From the NCBI GenBank assembly GCA_903844585.1, contig CAIMUD010000181.1, forward strand, positions 1 to 18,624: a stretch of DNA of 18,624 nt. The letters are read 5' to 3'. The notes under the pieces were generated by a model. That model was not told the origin of the DNA. It saw nothing but the letters and a program-made list of their open reading frames with translations, and ran no database searches. Shown here piece after piece: positions 6,992-15,405 of this stretch (the stretch's first letter is position 1; each line of letters begins with the position of its first letter). A program made the position numbers and the translations under genes. Origin of the DNA: an uncultured Actinomycetes bacterium (GTDB lineage: Bacteria > Actinomycetota > Actinomycetes > Nanopelagicales > Nanopelagicaceae).

Positions 6992-6998
6992 GCACCTT

Positions 6999-7709
6999 AT
7001 GTCCGAGCCAGTCCGTCCAAGCACTGTGTTGCCCGCGGTTCGCACCCCCTTCACGGTTACCACCGAAGATGGTTGCGTACTTATTGGCGAAGTGGCTGCG
7101 CCGATTAGCGATCCAACGGCCACGCTTTTGATGTTGCATCCCAATCCAACAGGTGGCGGAATGATGGATAGCCACATATACAAGAAAGCTTCAAATCGTC
7201 TGCCAGCGATGGCGGGAATCACTACGGTTCGCTTTAACACTCGAGGAACTACGAGTGAAGCTGGTACGAGTACTGGAAGTTATGACGGCGGTAATTCCGA
7301 ACGCTTTGATGTAGAAGCGATGGAACGTTATGTGTTAGATGTTCTAAAATTGCAGAACGTGTGGGTTGTTGGTTGGTCATTTGGAACAGAAATAGCGCTC
7401 AAGCATGTAACAGATCCGCGCATTAAGGGACTCATTCTTTTAAGTCCTACCATGTTAAGAGTTGAGAAAAGTGACTTAGAGCGCTGGAGTAAAGATGAGC
7501 GCCCGGTGACTGCACTGATCCCAGAATTCGATGATTATCTAACACCGGTTGAAGCGCCATTTAAATTTAGAGAGCTAACTCAAATTCAACTTATTAACGT
7601 CGATGGAGCAAAGCACCTTTGGGTTGGCGAGCCATCAGTAAATAGAGTCTTAACAGAGATTGTTAAAATCGTCGCACCAAATCGATTGCCACTTCCAACA
7701 GAACTTTAA
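6999..7709 (+). CDS. Alpha/beta hydrolase, COG2945-like
   Basis: This is a soluble alpha/beta-hydrolase-fold protein of 236 residues, probably an esterase-like enzyme of unknown substrate. Motifs from the N-terminus are MLHPNPTGGGMMDS (45-58), the oxyanion region VRFNTRGT (77-84), the nucleophile elbow GWSFG with Ser127, the likely acid Asp178 or Asp179 in PEFDDYLTP, and His206 in GAKHLW. The HPNPTGGG...RFNTRG...GWSFG arrangement matches the COG2945 group, where the first motif is usually HPHPxxGG. The ATG at 6999 was chosen because a -10 TAGACT precedes it by 7 nt. The stop codon abuts the stop of the convergent AI-2E gene with no base between them. Confidence 0.85.
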   Translation: MSEPVRPSTVLPAVRTPFTVTTEDGCVLIGEVAAPISDPTATLLMLHPNPTGGGMMDSHIYKKASNRLPAMAGITTVRFNTRGTTSEAGTSTGSYDGGNSERFDVEAMERYVLDVLKLQNVWVVGWSFGTEIALKHVTDPRIKGLILLSPTMLRVEKSDLERWSKDERPVTALIPEFDDYLTPVEAPFKFRELTQIQLINVDGAKHLWVGEPSVNRVLTEIVKIVAPNRLPLPTEL

Positions 7710-8825
7710 TTAAGAGTTTTCGGCACGAGGAAATACAACCTCGTCCAGAATAAGAATGATCGATGCAGCAACCGGCACGGCCAAGAGTCCACCGATGAGG
7801 CCAAGAAGTGAAGAGCCAATGAGCGCTGAAACGATAGTTACAGCGCCTGGCACAGCGAGTCTGCGTTTCATAATTCTTGGTGTAATTACATAATTTTCAA
7901 CTTGAACATATAGAACGTAAAGCACGAATGCAATTACTCCGGTACTAACCGATTGTGTGAGCGCGATAAGCGTTACGACTCCGCAACCCAGGAAGTGGCC
8001 AATAAGGGGTACAAGTCCACAGACCAGAACGATCATTGCGATTGCAAATGGTGATGGCAGCCCGAGAGCAAACGACATGACTAGTACAAAAAACGAGGCC
8101 AAGAAAGCGATAATTATTTGGCTTCCCACGAACGCTCCGATTCGTCCGATTACAGCATGGGTTAATCGAGAGACTCGGTCACGGCGACTTGAAGGCACAA
8201 AGCGTAGTCCGAGTTCTGTTGCTTCAGGCAATGAAGTGATGAAGTAGAGAGTGAGAACGATGATTGTAAGGGCTGTGAATGTTCCTGAAAGTACTGACTT
8301 TCCAACACCAATGACGCCACCGAAAGTTGAAATAACAAGTGAGCCATCTTTAGTGACAGATAACAATTTTTCTTGCAAGATTTGGATGATATTGAACTGC
8401 TTATCAAAATCTGCAATGAGAGCATTATTTTTCAAATCGTTAAGAAGCATAGGAGCGCTATTGATCAGGTGTGTCCCTTGGGAGACCACAGGGGGAATTA
8501 CCACTGCAAAGAAAAATATAAGAAATAAAATTACTCCAGTAAAAACAACGGCAACTGATTTTGCTCTGTCGAGTCCGCGATTTTGAATTGCCACCACAGC
8601 TGGATTAAGACCTGTTGCAAGAAAAAGAGCGACAATAATCAGAACAAATATCTGACTTGTACTGGCAAGTGCTCGCATAAGTACAAGTGCCGTCAGAGCA
8701 CCTAGGGTTGCAACAAATCCAAAATAGAAAGGATGAGCACGGTCAATTGGTGCGCCAGCAATTCCGTAGTCGTCCGGAACTGATGCTTTCTTAGGCTTGC
8801 GCTTTAATCGATCTGATATCGCCAT
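7710..8825 (-). CDS. AI-2E family membrane transporter (PerM/YdiK-like)
   Basis: This 371-residue polytopic membrane protein has a basic N-terminal tail (1-30), paired hydrophobic segments near 33-50, 57-73 and 92-112, a soluble stretch near 113-175, and a block of about five segments from 178 to 360. The family hallmarks GLVPLIGHFLG (about 275-285) and YVQVENYVITPRIMKRR, followed by a Gly-rich final helix pair, place it in the AI-2E/UPF0118 family. Members have been linked to quorum-signal export or sodium/proton antiport; no specific substrate can be assigned here, and the autoinducer name should not be taken as function. It is a single gene with its own -10 (TAGAAT) 6 nt before the ATG, divergent from the DUF4032 gene. 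Confidence 0.92.
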   Translation of the reverse strand: MAISDRLKRKPKKASVPDDYGIAGAPIDRAHPFYFGFVATLGALTALVLMRALASTSQIFVLIIVALFLATGLNPAVVAIQNRGLDRAKSVAVVFTGVILFLIFFFAVVIPPVVSQGTHLINSAPMLLNDLKNNALIADFDKQFNIIQILQEKLLSVTKDGSLVISTFGGVIGVGKSVLSGTFTALTIIVLTLYFITSLPEATELGLRFVPSSRRDRVSRLTHAVIGRIGAFVGSQIIIAFLASFFVLVMSFALGLPSPFAIAMIVLVCGLVPLIGHFLGCGVVTLIALTQSVSTGVIAFVLYVLYVQVENYVITPRIMKRRLAVPGAVTIVSALIGSSLLGLIGGLLAVPVAASIILILDEVVFPRAENS

Positions 8826-8831
8826 GTTTCT

Positions 8832-8837
8832 ATTCTA
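8832..8837 (-). promoter_or_regulatory. -10 element of the AI-2E family gene, leaderless geometry
   Basis: TAGAAT on the minus strand is followed by 6 nt and the ATG, the same hexamer and spacing as at murA. Confidence 0.6.
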
Positions 8838-8854
8838 GAAGGCAAAGAAGGCGA

Positions 8855-8860
8855 TATTCT
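8855..8860 (+). promoter_or_regulatory. -10 element of the DUF4032 gene, leaderless geometry
   Basis: TATTCT is followed by 6 nt and the ATG at 8867. Confidence 0.6.
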
Positions 8861-8866
8861 GCAGCA

Positions 8867-10108
8867 ATGGCGCTGCGAATCACTGGACTTGGAGAAGAGA
8901 TAGCAGCCGTTTCAGGTTTGCCTTGGCAGTTAAAATTAGAGGAGTGGCCAGAAGACCCGCTCCTTGCAGAAAAGCGCGGTATCTCGCGCCACGTGGTGCG
9001 CTTGGTTCGTTCTACGGATGCGCCAGATGCAGAAATTTATGCGGTGAAAGAAACCGTTGTGGAGTTTGCCAACCGTGAATACCGTGCGCTTCGCGAACTT
9101 GCTCATCTGGGTGCACCAAGTGTTGCGCCGATTGCGGTGATTGAAGGCAGAACCGATGAAAATGGTGAGGAGCTTCCTTGCGCGCTTGCAACTCGATTCT
9201 TGCCCTATTCACTTCCTTATCGCGTACTTCTAAGCGGTAAAGATGTAACGCCACACGATATCGAGATGATGGCTAATGCGCTCGCTCTTCTCTTGGTTCA
9301 ACTTCACCTCCTTGGTTTTTGGTGGGGAGATTGCTCGCTCTCCAACGCACTCTTTAGGCGCGATGCAGAGGCATACGCTGCATATTTAGTTGATGCTGAA
9401 ACCGGTGAATTTCAAAAAACGCTAAGCGCCGGACAACGCGAACACGATCTCGAAATTGCGCATTTCAATGTTGCTGCAGAGCTTGAAGATTTAGCGCTCT
9501 CTGGAGTTTTATATCCAGGAATGGATCCTGTGCGCGCAAGTGATGCGGTTATAAAACGCTATCGCAGGCTGTGGTCGGCGCTTCAGGAGCGCCAAGAGTT
9601 AGATCCACATGATCGCCGTGCAGTCGAACGCGCAATGCGCGCGCTTCAAGACTTAGGTTTTGCAATTGAAGAAGTATCGGTCGTGATGGATGGCGAAACC
9701 GAGAAGTTGTACTTCCAGCCAAAAATTGTTGCGGCGGGTTATCACAAACAACGACTTCGCGAACTACTCGGACTCGAAACTGAAGAGTTTCAAGCAAAGC
9801 GATTACTTGCATCCTTTAATCGTTTTCGTGGTCGCGAAAAGTTGCCTCATCCACCCATGCAAGAATCAGCACGAAGATGGCTGGAAGAAACATATAAGCC
9901 AATTGTTCAAATGATTCCCACAGCGTTAGTAGGACGCATTGAAGAAGCACAGTTCTTCCATGAAACTCTTGAACATCGTTGGTATCTCAGCGAAAAAGCT
10001 GGATACGATGTTGGCTTAACTTTCTCAGCTGAGTCTTACATAAAAGATGTCTTGCCATACCGAAGAGATTCTGGCGTAGATGTGACACAGACAAAAACTC
10101 TCAATTAA
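8867..10108 (+). CDS. DUF4032 protein with kinase-like (LPS-kinase/WaaP-type) N-terminal domain
   Basis: This 413-residue soluble protein matches the actinobacterial proteins annotated DUF4032 or lipopolysaccharide-kinase-like, from memory of that family. The N-terminal half reads as a protein-kinase fold. A candidate ATP Lys61 lies in YAVKE with candidate partner Glu71 in NREYRAL. A catalytic-loop-like WWGDCSLSN has Asp155 and Asn160, spaced like the kinase D-x4-N, and LVDAETG has Asp176 in the place of the DFG Asp. The C-terminal half (about 200-413) is charged and helical, with no motif I recognise. Actinobacteria of this kind make no LPS, so the substrate is unknown. It starts its own transcription unit; the next gene begins 15 nt downstream with its own possible -10. 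Confidence 0.85.
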   Translation: MALRITGLGEEIAAVSGLPWQLKLEEWPEDPLLAEKRGISRHVVRLVRSTDAPDAEIYAVKETVVEFANREYRALRELAHLGAPSVAPIAVIEGRTDENGEELPCALATRFLPYSLPYRVLLSGKDVTPHDIEMMANALALLLVQLHLLGFWWGDCSLSNALFRRDAEAYAAYLVDAETGEFQKTLSAGQREHDLEIAHFNVAAELEDLALSGVLYPGMDPVRASDAVIKRYRRLWSALQERQELDPHDRRAVERAMRALQDLGFAIEEVSVVMDGETEKLYFQPKIVAAGYHKQRLRELLGLETEEFQAKRLLASFNRFRGREKLPHPPMQESARRWLEETYKPIVQMIPTALVGRIEEAQFFHETLEHRWYLSEKAGYDVGLTFSAESYIKDVLPYRRDSGVDVTQTKTLN

Positions 10109-10111
10109 TGG

Positions 10112-10117
10112 CATGAT
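10112..10117 (+). promoter_or_regulatory. -10-like element before the thioredoxin-fold/TPR gene
   Basis: CATGAT is followed by 6 nt and the GTG start at 10124. It lies in the 15-nt gap after the DUF4032 stop, so the gene may have its own leaderless promoter besides readthrough. Confidence 0.45.
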
Positions 10118-10123
10118 GAACCA

Positions 10124-10984
10124 GTGACGCTTCCGCCAAATTTTTCCAGAGCTGTTGATTTAAGCTCACTCGGAAAGCCAAAACCAGAACCAACTGGGCC
10201 AAAACCTGGCTTGGAAGTAACTAAAGAAAATATTTCAGATCAATTCTTAACTCTCTCGCTCACCAAGGCAATCATTATTTTATGTTGGTCGGAGCGCTCA
10301 CCTGAATCGTTAGAAGTTTTAAATACCCTCGGAAAACTCGAATCTACATATTCAGGGTCTTGGGTACTCGGTCGCGTGGATATTGATTCCCAACCTGAAG
10401 TTGCCCAAGCTCTGCAAACGAAACAGGTCCCATTTGCTGTTGCAGTTATTGGCGAACAAATGGTTCCACTCTTTGAACAGGCATATCCTGAAGAACAAGT
10501 TCGCATGGTGATCGATAAAGTCTTAGCCCTTGCGGCCCAGCAAGGAATAGGTGAGGCACCTGTTGAAAAGATTGAACCAGAGGAAGAAGAGGCGCTAGCT
10601 GCGCTCGACGCCGGTGATTACAAGAAAGCCGAAGATGCATATAAAAGATTCTTGGCAAGAAAGCCTGGAGACATGTTTGCCCTTCTTGGTTTGGCGCAAA
10701 CACAACTATTACTCAGAACTGAAAAACTAGATGGCGCAAAGATTATGCAAGATGCAATTACAAACCCTGATGACATAGAGATTCAATTGCAGTGCGCAGA
10801 TTTTGAAATGGTTGGTGGATATGTAGATCCGGCATTTAGCCGATTGATTCGATTGATTCTTGTGCTTGAAGGCGAGGATCAGAAGAAAGTTAAGAATCGT
10901 CTGCTTGAGCTATTTGCACTGGTTGATCCAGCAGATCAGCGCGTAATTAACGCGCGCACTGCTCTGGCGAATGCACTTTTTTGA
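10124..10984 (+). CDS. Thioredoxin-fold/TPR protein, CnoX (YbbN)-like, without CXXC
   Basis: This 286-residue cytoplasmic protein has the two-part build of CnoX/YbbN. A thioredoxin-like domain (about 35-145) ends in a QVPFAVAVIG segment with the cis-Pro expected of the fold. Helical TPR-like repeats follow (about 155-286), beginning EEEEALAALDAGDYKKAEDAYKRFL. CnoX proteins in E. coli bind GroEL/ES clients and protect them from oxidation. Aligned by eye on the WAxWCxPC region, this protein reads CWSERSPES, so both redox cysteines are Ser (S59, S62) and a holdase or adaptor role is likelier than redox chemistry. The start is GTG. The TGA stop overlaps the ATG of the MFS gene, which suggests coupled translation. 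Confidence 0.82.
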   Translation: MTLPPNFSRAVDLSSLGKPKPEPTGPKPGLEVTKENISDQFLTLSLTKAIIILCWSERSPESLEVLNTLGKLESTYSGSWVLGRVDIDSQPEVAQALQTKQVPFAVAVIGEQMVPLFEQAYPEEQVRMVIDKVLALAAQQGIGEAPVEKIEPEEEEALAALDAGDYKKAEDAYKRFLARKPGDMFALLGLAQTQLLLRTEKLDGAKIMQDAITNPDDIEIQLQCADFEMVGGYVDPAFSRLIRLILVLEGEDQKKVKNRLLELFALVDPADQRVINARTALANALF

Positions 10985-12183
10985 TGCCTAATAAACCAAA
11001 AGAGTTAGAACTCAAAGAAGAGATTAATCTTCTAAGTTTTATTTTCTTTATCTACGGTTTTGTCGGAATGGCTTGGATTCCAAGATTTCCTGAAGTGAAA
11101 GCTTTTCTCGGACTTACTAATGGTCAATTCGGCACCATCATGAGCACTGCAACCCTGGGAGCGCTGACGAGCTTGTTCACAATGGGACATGTGATTCACA
11201 AAGTCGGCGCTAAGAAAATCTTGCTCTTTAGCCAACTAACAACGGCCTTCTGGTTGATAGTTATTCTAAATTTCAGATCTACGCCACTGTTCATCATTGG
11301 AAATATTATTGTTGGATTCTCAATCTCTGCCTATCACCTATCTGCAAATGCTCATGCTTTTAATGTGCAAGATAGAACTGGCGGTCTCATCCTCACTCGC
11401 TTCCATGGAATGTGGGCGCTAGGAGTTGTTTCAACCGCTCTACTCTCAGGAATACTTGTTGAATTTGTTTCTCTGCAGGTGCATATAGAAGTATTGATGG
11501 CGATTACAACAATTGTCTTGCTCTTTGTATTGAAAAGAATTGGTCCTGCTTTAGATAAACCACATATGAAGAGTGATGACGACTTAACTCTTAAGCAGAT
11601 GGTTACGACTTTTAGAATCGATTGGCTGCCAAGTCTGGGCTTGCTCGCTGTAGTTTTACTTGAGTGGTCAACCTCAGATTGGGCCACTATCTATACTCGC
11701 GAAGAGATTGGAATGCGCCCAGGTTTGGCCGCGCTTCCTTATGTAGTTTTTATGGCGATGATGATTCTTGGAAGGCTCAACGGTGTAAAGATTTCTGCAA
11801 AACTTGGAAATTACAAAATGATTCGAGATTTTTCTCTATTTGGGTCAGTTGGATTTCTGGTATTTATTTGGCCATCACACCTACTTCGTGACTCACATCA
11901 ATTCTTAGCTTTTATTCTCACGTTACTGGCCTTTGCGTGTGCAGGATTAGGGTGTTCCACACTTGCCGCTGCATTTTTAAGTTCAGCTACTTCTCGCTCG
12001 AAGCTGCCTAATGCAGTAGTTGTGGGTCAAGCAGGAATCTTGCTGAACAGCACATCTTTCTTTATTAAATCTCTTATTGCTTGGGTTGCTCAGTGGACTG
12101 GATCGCTAGCAGTGGCGCTAACGATTCCGGCGCTTGTGTTTTTATCTGCAAGAGTCTTCTCAAAAGTTGTTAAAGAAAAATAA
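10984..12183 (+). CDS. Major facilitator superfamily transporter, YbjJ-like
   Basis: This 399-residue integral membrane protein has about twelve hydrophobic segments in two halves separated by a charged loop near 190-210. The first loop reads GHVIHKVGAKKIL, in the position of MFS motif A but without the usual Asp. The N-terminal YGFVGMAWIPRFPEVKAFLGLT stretch resembles YbjJ-type MFS proteins, whose substrates are poorly known; sugar or drug efflux are guesses. The ATG at 10984 was preferred to a TTG one codon earlier because it forms the overlap TGATG with the stop of the preceding thioredoxin/TPR gene. There is no strong Shine-Dalgarno, consistent with coupling. It converges on aceE with a 10-nt gap. 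Confidence 0.88.
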   Translation: MPNKPKELELKEEINLLSFIFFIYGFVGMAWIPRFPEVKAFLGLTNGQFGTIMSTATLGALTSLFTMGHVIHKVGAKKILLFSQLTTAFWLIVILNFRSTPLFIIGNIIVGFSISAYHLSANAHAFNVQDRTGGLILTRFHGMWALGVVSTALLSGILVEFVSLQVHIEVLMAITTIVLLFVLKRIGPALDKPHMKSDDDLTLKQMVTTFRIDWLPSLGLLAVVLLEWSTSDWATIYTREEIGMRPGLAALPYVVFMAMMILGRLNGVKISAKLGNYKMIRDFSLFGSVGFLVFIWPSHLLRDSHQFLAFILTLLAFACAGLGCSTLAAAFLSSATSRSKLPNAVVVGQAGILLNSTSFFIKSLIAWVAQWTGSLAVALTIPALVFLSARVFSKVVKEK

Positions 12184-12193
12184 AAAGTAAGAA

Positions 12194-14914
12194 TCAGCCA
12201 GAACCTTCTGTGTTGCCGGCTTCAGCTGCGCGAACATCAAAAATTCGGTACTTATCAATAGCCTCTTGTACAACTGAGCTCTTCACTTCGCCAGATTTAG
12301 CGAGTTCAGCCAGTGTTGCCACAACAATTGACTCAGCATCGACATTGAAATGACGACGAAGTGCGCCGCGAGTATCGGAGAGTCCAAAGCCATCTGTTCC
12401 AAGTGAAACAAATGAGTTTGGAACCCATGGAGCGATCTGATCTTGGACTGCTCGCATGTAGTCACTTACTGCAATTACAGGACCTTCGCTTCCGCGAAGT
12501 TTATTTGCTACATAAGATTCACGCGCATCACGTGGATTAAGAAGATTATGACGATCAACTGCAAGTCCATCGCGGCGAAGTTCATTCCAAGAAGTTACCG
12601 ACCAGACTGATGCATTTACGTCCCAATCTTGCTTAAGAAGATTCTGTGCCTTTAACGCCCAGTTAACTCCAACACCCGATGCAAGAATTTGTGCGTTCTT
12701 CTTTCGTCCGTGGTTTGCTGGTTTAAGTAAGTAAATTCCCTTCAGAAGGCCTTCGACATCAAGGTTTGCTGGCTCTTCTGGGTGGATATATGGCTCGTTG
12801 TAAACAGTGAGGTAGTAATAAATGTTTTCACTGTTCTCGCCATACATACGACGAAGACCATCCTTAACGATGTGTCCCAGTTCGTATGCAAAGGCTGGAT
12901 CGTAAGCAACCACAGCAGGGTTAGTTGAAACCAGTAGCGGTGAGTGACCATCTTCGTGCTGCAAACCTTCGCCGTTAAGAGTTGTGCGACCAGCCGTTGC
13001 ACCAACTACGAATCCACGTGAAAGTTGGTCAGCAGCCGCCCAGAAAGCATCTCCCGTGCGCTGGAATCCAAACATTGAATAGAAGATGTAAATAGGAATC
13101 ATCGGTTCGTCATGTGTCGAATACGAAGTTCCAACTGCAGTAAATGATGCGACAGAACCTGCCTCATTAATTCCCTCGTGAAGAATTACACCCGAAGTGG
13201 ATTCTTTGTAGGAAAGCATTAAATCGCGGTCAACTGCTGTGTATTGCTGACCATGTGGAGAGTAAATCTTTAGCGTTGGGAAGAGTGAATCCATTCCGAA
13301 GGTGCGAGCTTCATCAGGAATAATTGGAACAATTCGTGCACCAAGTCCTGGTTCTTTCACTAAATCTTTAAGCATTCGAACAAAGGCCATCGTTGTGGCA
13401 ACTTCTTGATGACCAGAGCCACGTTTTACAGATTCGTAAGCTTTCTCAGATGGTTGTTCGAGTGGACGCGAAACTGAACGACGGCGTGGAATCGATCCAC
13501 CGAGTGCTGCACGGCGCTCTGCCATGTATTTAGCTTCAGGTGAATCTGGAGCTGGCTTGTAATAAGGAGGTGTGTATTTATCCAATTGGTCATCTGCAAT
13601 TGGAATTTCCAAACGATCGCGGAATTCAACAATGTCTTCCAAAGTTAACTTCTTCATTTGGTGAGTTGAGTTTCGGCCTTCGAAGTGCGAACCAAGAGTC
13701 CAACCCTTTACAGTCTTAGCCAAAATAACTGTCGGGCGCCCATTCTTTTGTGAAGCCGCTGTATATGCAGCGAAGAGTTTGCGGTAATCATGACCACCGC
13801 GCTTTAGGCCCCAGATCTGATCATCTGTCCAACCAGAAACCATTGCCGCAGTGCGTGGATCGCGACCAAAGAAGTTCTCGCGGACATATGCACCGCTCTC
13901 TGACTTCATTGTTTGGTAATCACCATCGAGAGTCTTATTCATCAAGTTAACAAGTGCGCCTTCGCGATCTTGTGAAAGTAGTGGATCCCATTCGCGACCC
14001 CATACAACCTTGATAACGTTCCATCCTGCGCCACCAAAGATTGATTCGAGCTCTTGAATAATTTTTCCGTTACCGCGGACAGGACCGTCTAGGCGCTGCA
14101 AGTTACAGTTAACAACAAAAGTTAGATTGTCGAGATTTTCACGCGAAGCTAAACCAATCGCTCCAAGTGTGTCGACTTCGTCAACTTCACCGTCGCCAAG
14201 GAATGCCCAAACGTTCTGATCGCTTGTGTCTTTAATGCCGCGATTATGTAAGTAGCGATTAAAGCGCGCTTGATAAATAGCATTAATTGGACCGATACCC
14301 ATAGAAACTGTTGGAAACTGCCAGAAATTTGGCATCAAACGTGGGTGCGGATAAGACGAGAGTCCGCCACCTTCGTGTGAAACTTCTTGGCGGAATCCAT
14401 CTAGTTGGTGTTCAGTAAATCGACCTTCAAGGAATGCGCGTGAATACATTCCTGGGCTTGCATGGCCCTGGAAAAAGATTTGATCTCCGCCACCTGGATG
14501 ATCCTGGCCTCGGAAGAAGTGGTTAAAACCAACTTCATATAGAGATGCTGAGGATGCGAATGAAGAAATGTGTCCGCCAACGCCAATTCCTGGGCGCTGG
14601 GCACGGTGCACCAACATCGCCGCGTTCCATCGCACAAATCCACGGATGCGACGTTCAATTGCTTCGTCTCCAGGAAATGGCGGCTCGTTTTCTGGAGTAA
14701 TTGTGTTGATGTAATCAGTTGTGCGAAGAGTTGAAATTCCAATATTTTCTTCATGTGCGCGTTGCAAAAGTTTGAGCATTAAGTAACGAGCACGAACAGG
14801 TCCTGCACTTTTAAGAGCTGCATCAAATGATGCTTGCCATTCCGCAGTTTCGGCCGGGTCCGTGTCTACCAACTGCCCGATGACCTGATCTGGGGTCTTA
14901 AAGGAATCACTCAT
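12194..14914 (-). CDS. aceE: Pyruvate dehydrogenase E1 component, homodimeric type
   Basis: AceE decarboxylates pyruvate with thiamine diphosphate and passes the acetyl group to the lipoyl domain of E2, linking glycolysis to acetyl-CoA. At 906 residues it has the length of actinobacterial and gammaproteobacterial homodimeric E1. The thiamine diphosphate/Mg motif runs from GDGEVDE (240-246) to [11 protein letters not shown] (267-277). Other hallmarks are [13 protein letters not shown] [11 protein letters not shown] (92-102), [10 protein letters not shown] (114-123) and YIPKxRT-like catalytic-domain segments. No E2 or E3 gene is in the window; a stand-alone aceE is normal in actinobacteria. It diverges from the DUF3052 gene, the same arrangement as in mycobacteria. 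A -10-like GAGAAT lies 6 nt before the ATG. Confidence 0.97.
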   Translation of the reverse strand: MSDSFKTPDQVIGQLVDTDPAETAEWQASFDAALKSAGPVRARYLMLKLLQRAHEENIGISTLRTTDYINTITPENEPPFPGDEAIERRIRGFVRWNAAMLVHRAQRPGIGVGGHISSFASSASLYEVGFNHFFRGQDHPGGGDQIFFQGHASPGMYSRAFLEGRFTEHQLDGFRQEVSHEGGGLSSYPHPRLMPNFWQFPTVSMGIGPINAIYQARFNRYLHNRGIKDTSDQNVWAFLGDGEVDEVDTLGAIGLASRENLDNLTFVVNCNLQRLDGPVRGNGKIIQELESIFGGAGWNVIKVVWGREWDPLLSQDREGALVNLMNKTLDGDYQTMKSESGAYVRENFFGRDPRTAAMVSGWTDDQIWGLKRGGHDYRKLFAAYTAASQKNGRPTVILAKTVKGWTLGSHFEGRNSTHQMKKLTLEDIVEFRDRLEIPIADDQLDKYTPPYYKPAPDSPEAKYMAERRAALGGSIPRRRSVSRPLEQPSEKAYESVKRGSGHQEVATTMAFVRMLKDLVKEPGLGARIVPIIPDEARTFGMDSLFPTLKIYSPHGQQYTAVDRDLMLSYKESTSGVILHEGINEAGSVASFTAVGTSYSTHDEPMIPIYIFYSMFGFQRTGDAFWAAADQLSRGFVVGATAGRTTLNGEGLQHEDGHSPLLVSTNPAVVAYDPAFAYELGHIVKDGLRRMYGENSENIYYYLTVYNEPYIHPEEPANLDVEGLLKGIYLLKPANHGRKKNAQILASGVGVNWALKAQNLLKQDWDVNASVWSVTSWNELRRDGLAVDRHNLLNPRDARESYVANKLRGSEGPVIAVSDYMRAVQDQIAPWVPNSFVSLGTDGFGLSDTRGALRRHFNVDAESIVVATLAELAKSGEVKSSVVQEAIDKYRIFDVRAAEAGNTEGSG

Positions 14915-14920
14915 AGGCTT

Positions 14921-14926
14921 ATTCTC
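14921..14926 (-). promoter_or_regulatory. -10-like element of aceE, leaderless geometry
   Basis: GAGAAT on the minus strand is followed by 6 nt and the ATG. It differs from TAGAAT (murA, AI-2E gene) at the first base only. Confidence 0.5.
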
Positions 14927-14972
14927 GTGCCAACGGCTACCTAGCGCAAAATTAAGAACGGCAAGCCCTTGT

Positions 14973-14978
14973 CATACT
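14973..14978 (+). promoter_or_regulatory. Possible -10 of the DUF3052 gene, non-standard spacing
   Basis: CATACT lies 10 nt before the ATG at 14989, so the mRNA would have a leader of only a few bases. This is the one gene starting a unit in the window that does not fit the 6-7 nt rule. Confidence 0.35.
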
Positions 14979-14988
14979 TCATTCCATC

Positions 14989-15396
14989 ATGTGGACTTAT
15001 CCAGTGCCACAACGCTTGGGATTGAAGAAAGGTGACCTAGTACTGGAGGTCGGTTCTGCCGCGGACTGTGACGAAAGCTTACGCAGTGCGATCTCGAAGA
15101 TAACAGGTACAAAATTTCTCAATGGCAAAGCTGAAGAAGTCGTTGATGCAGTAATAATTTGGTGGCGTGATGGGGATGGAGATCTCGTCGATGAATTAAT
15201 GGATGGCCTCACTTATCTATCTGAAACAGGACCGATCTGGGTACTCACCCCAAAAGTTGGTCGTGATGGCCATGTTGAGCCAAGTGATATTCAAGATGCG
15301 GCGCCAACTGCAGGCCTTAGCCAAACTTCAACAATCGCAGTTGCACTCGATTGGACTGCAACTCGCCTAGTGGCACGTAAGGCAACCAAGCGATAG
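14989..15396 (+). CDS. DUF3052 family protein
   Basis: This 135-residue soluble acidic protein belongs to the actinobacterial DUF3052 family of unknown function. The recognisable consensus includes LGLKKGDLVLEVG near the N-terminus, VDAVIIWWRDGDGDLVDEL in the middle, and WVLTPKVGRDGHVEPSDI followed by AAPTAGLSQTSTIA near the C-terminus. No catalytic or metal site is evident. Its place between divergent aceE and an AhpE-like peroxiredoxin is the same as for its mycobacterial relative, which points to a link with acetyl-CoA production or oxidative stress, though no mechanism is known to me. The stop codon TAG at 15394 also forms the first three bases of the -10 hexamer of the peroxiredoxin gene. 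Confidence 0.93.
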   Translation: MWTYPVPQRLGLKKGDLVLEVGSAADCDESLRSAISKITGTKFLNGKAEEVVDAVIIWWRDGDGDLVDELMDGLTYLSETGPIWVLTPKVGRDGHVEPSDIQDAAPTAGLSQTSTIAVALDWTATRLVARKATKR

Positions 15397-15399
15397 ATT
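15394..15399 (+). promoter_or_regulatory. -10 element of the peroxiredoxin gene, leaderless geometry
   Basis: TAGATT is followed by 6 nt and the ATG at 15406. Its TAG is also the stop codon of DUF3052, so this promoter is embedded in the end of the upstream gene. Confidence 0.6.
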
Positions 15400-15405
15400 T
15401 GGCAC

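Noticed and set aside
6969..6998. TTG at 6969 as start of the alpha/beta hydrolase
   Set aside because: It would put the start inside the divergent ALDH gene and across its promoter; ATG 6999 has a TAGACT 7 nt upstream.
12194..14914. Open frames antisense to aceE and other long genes as real genes
   Set aside because: They lie wholly within genes with strong family motifs, have no recognisable domains and no start signals of the type seen at real genes.
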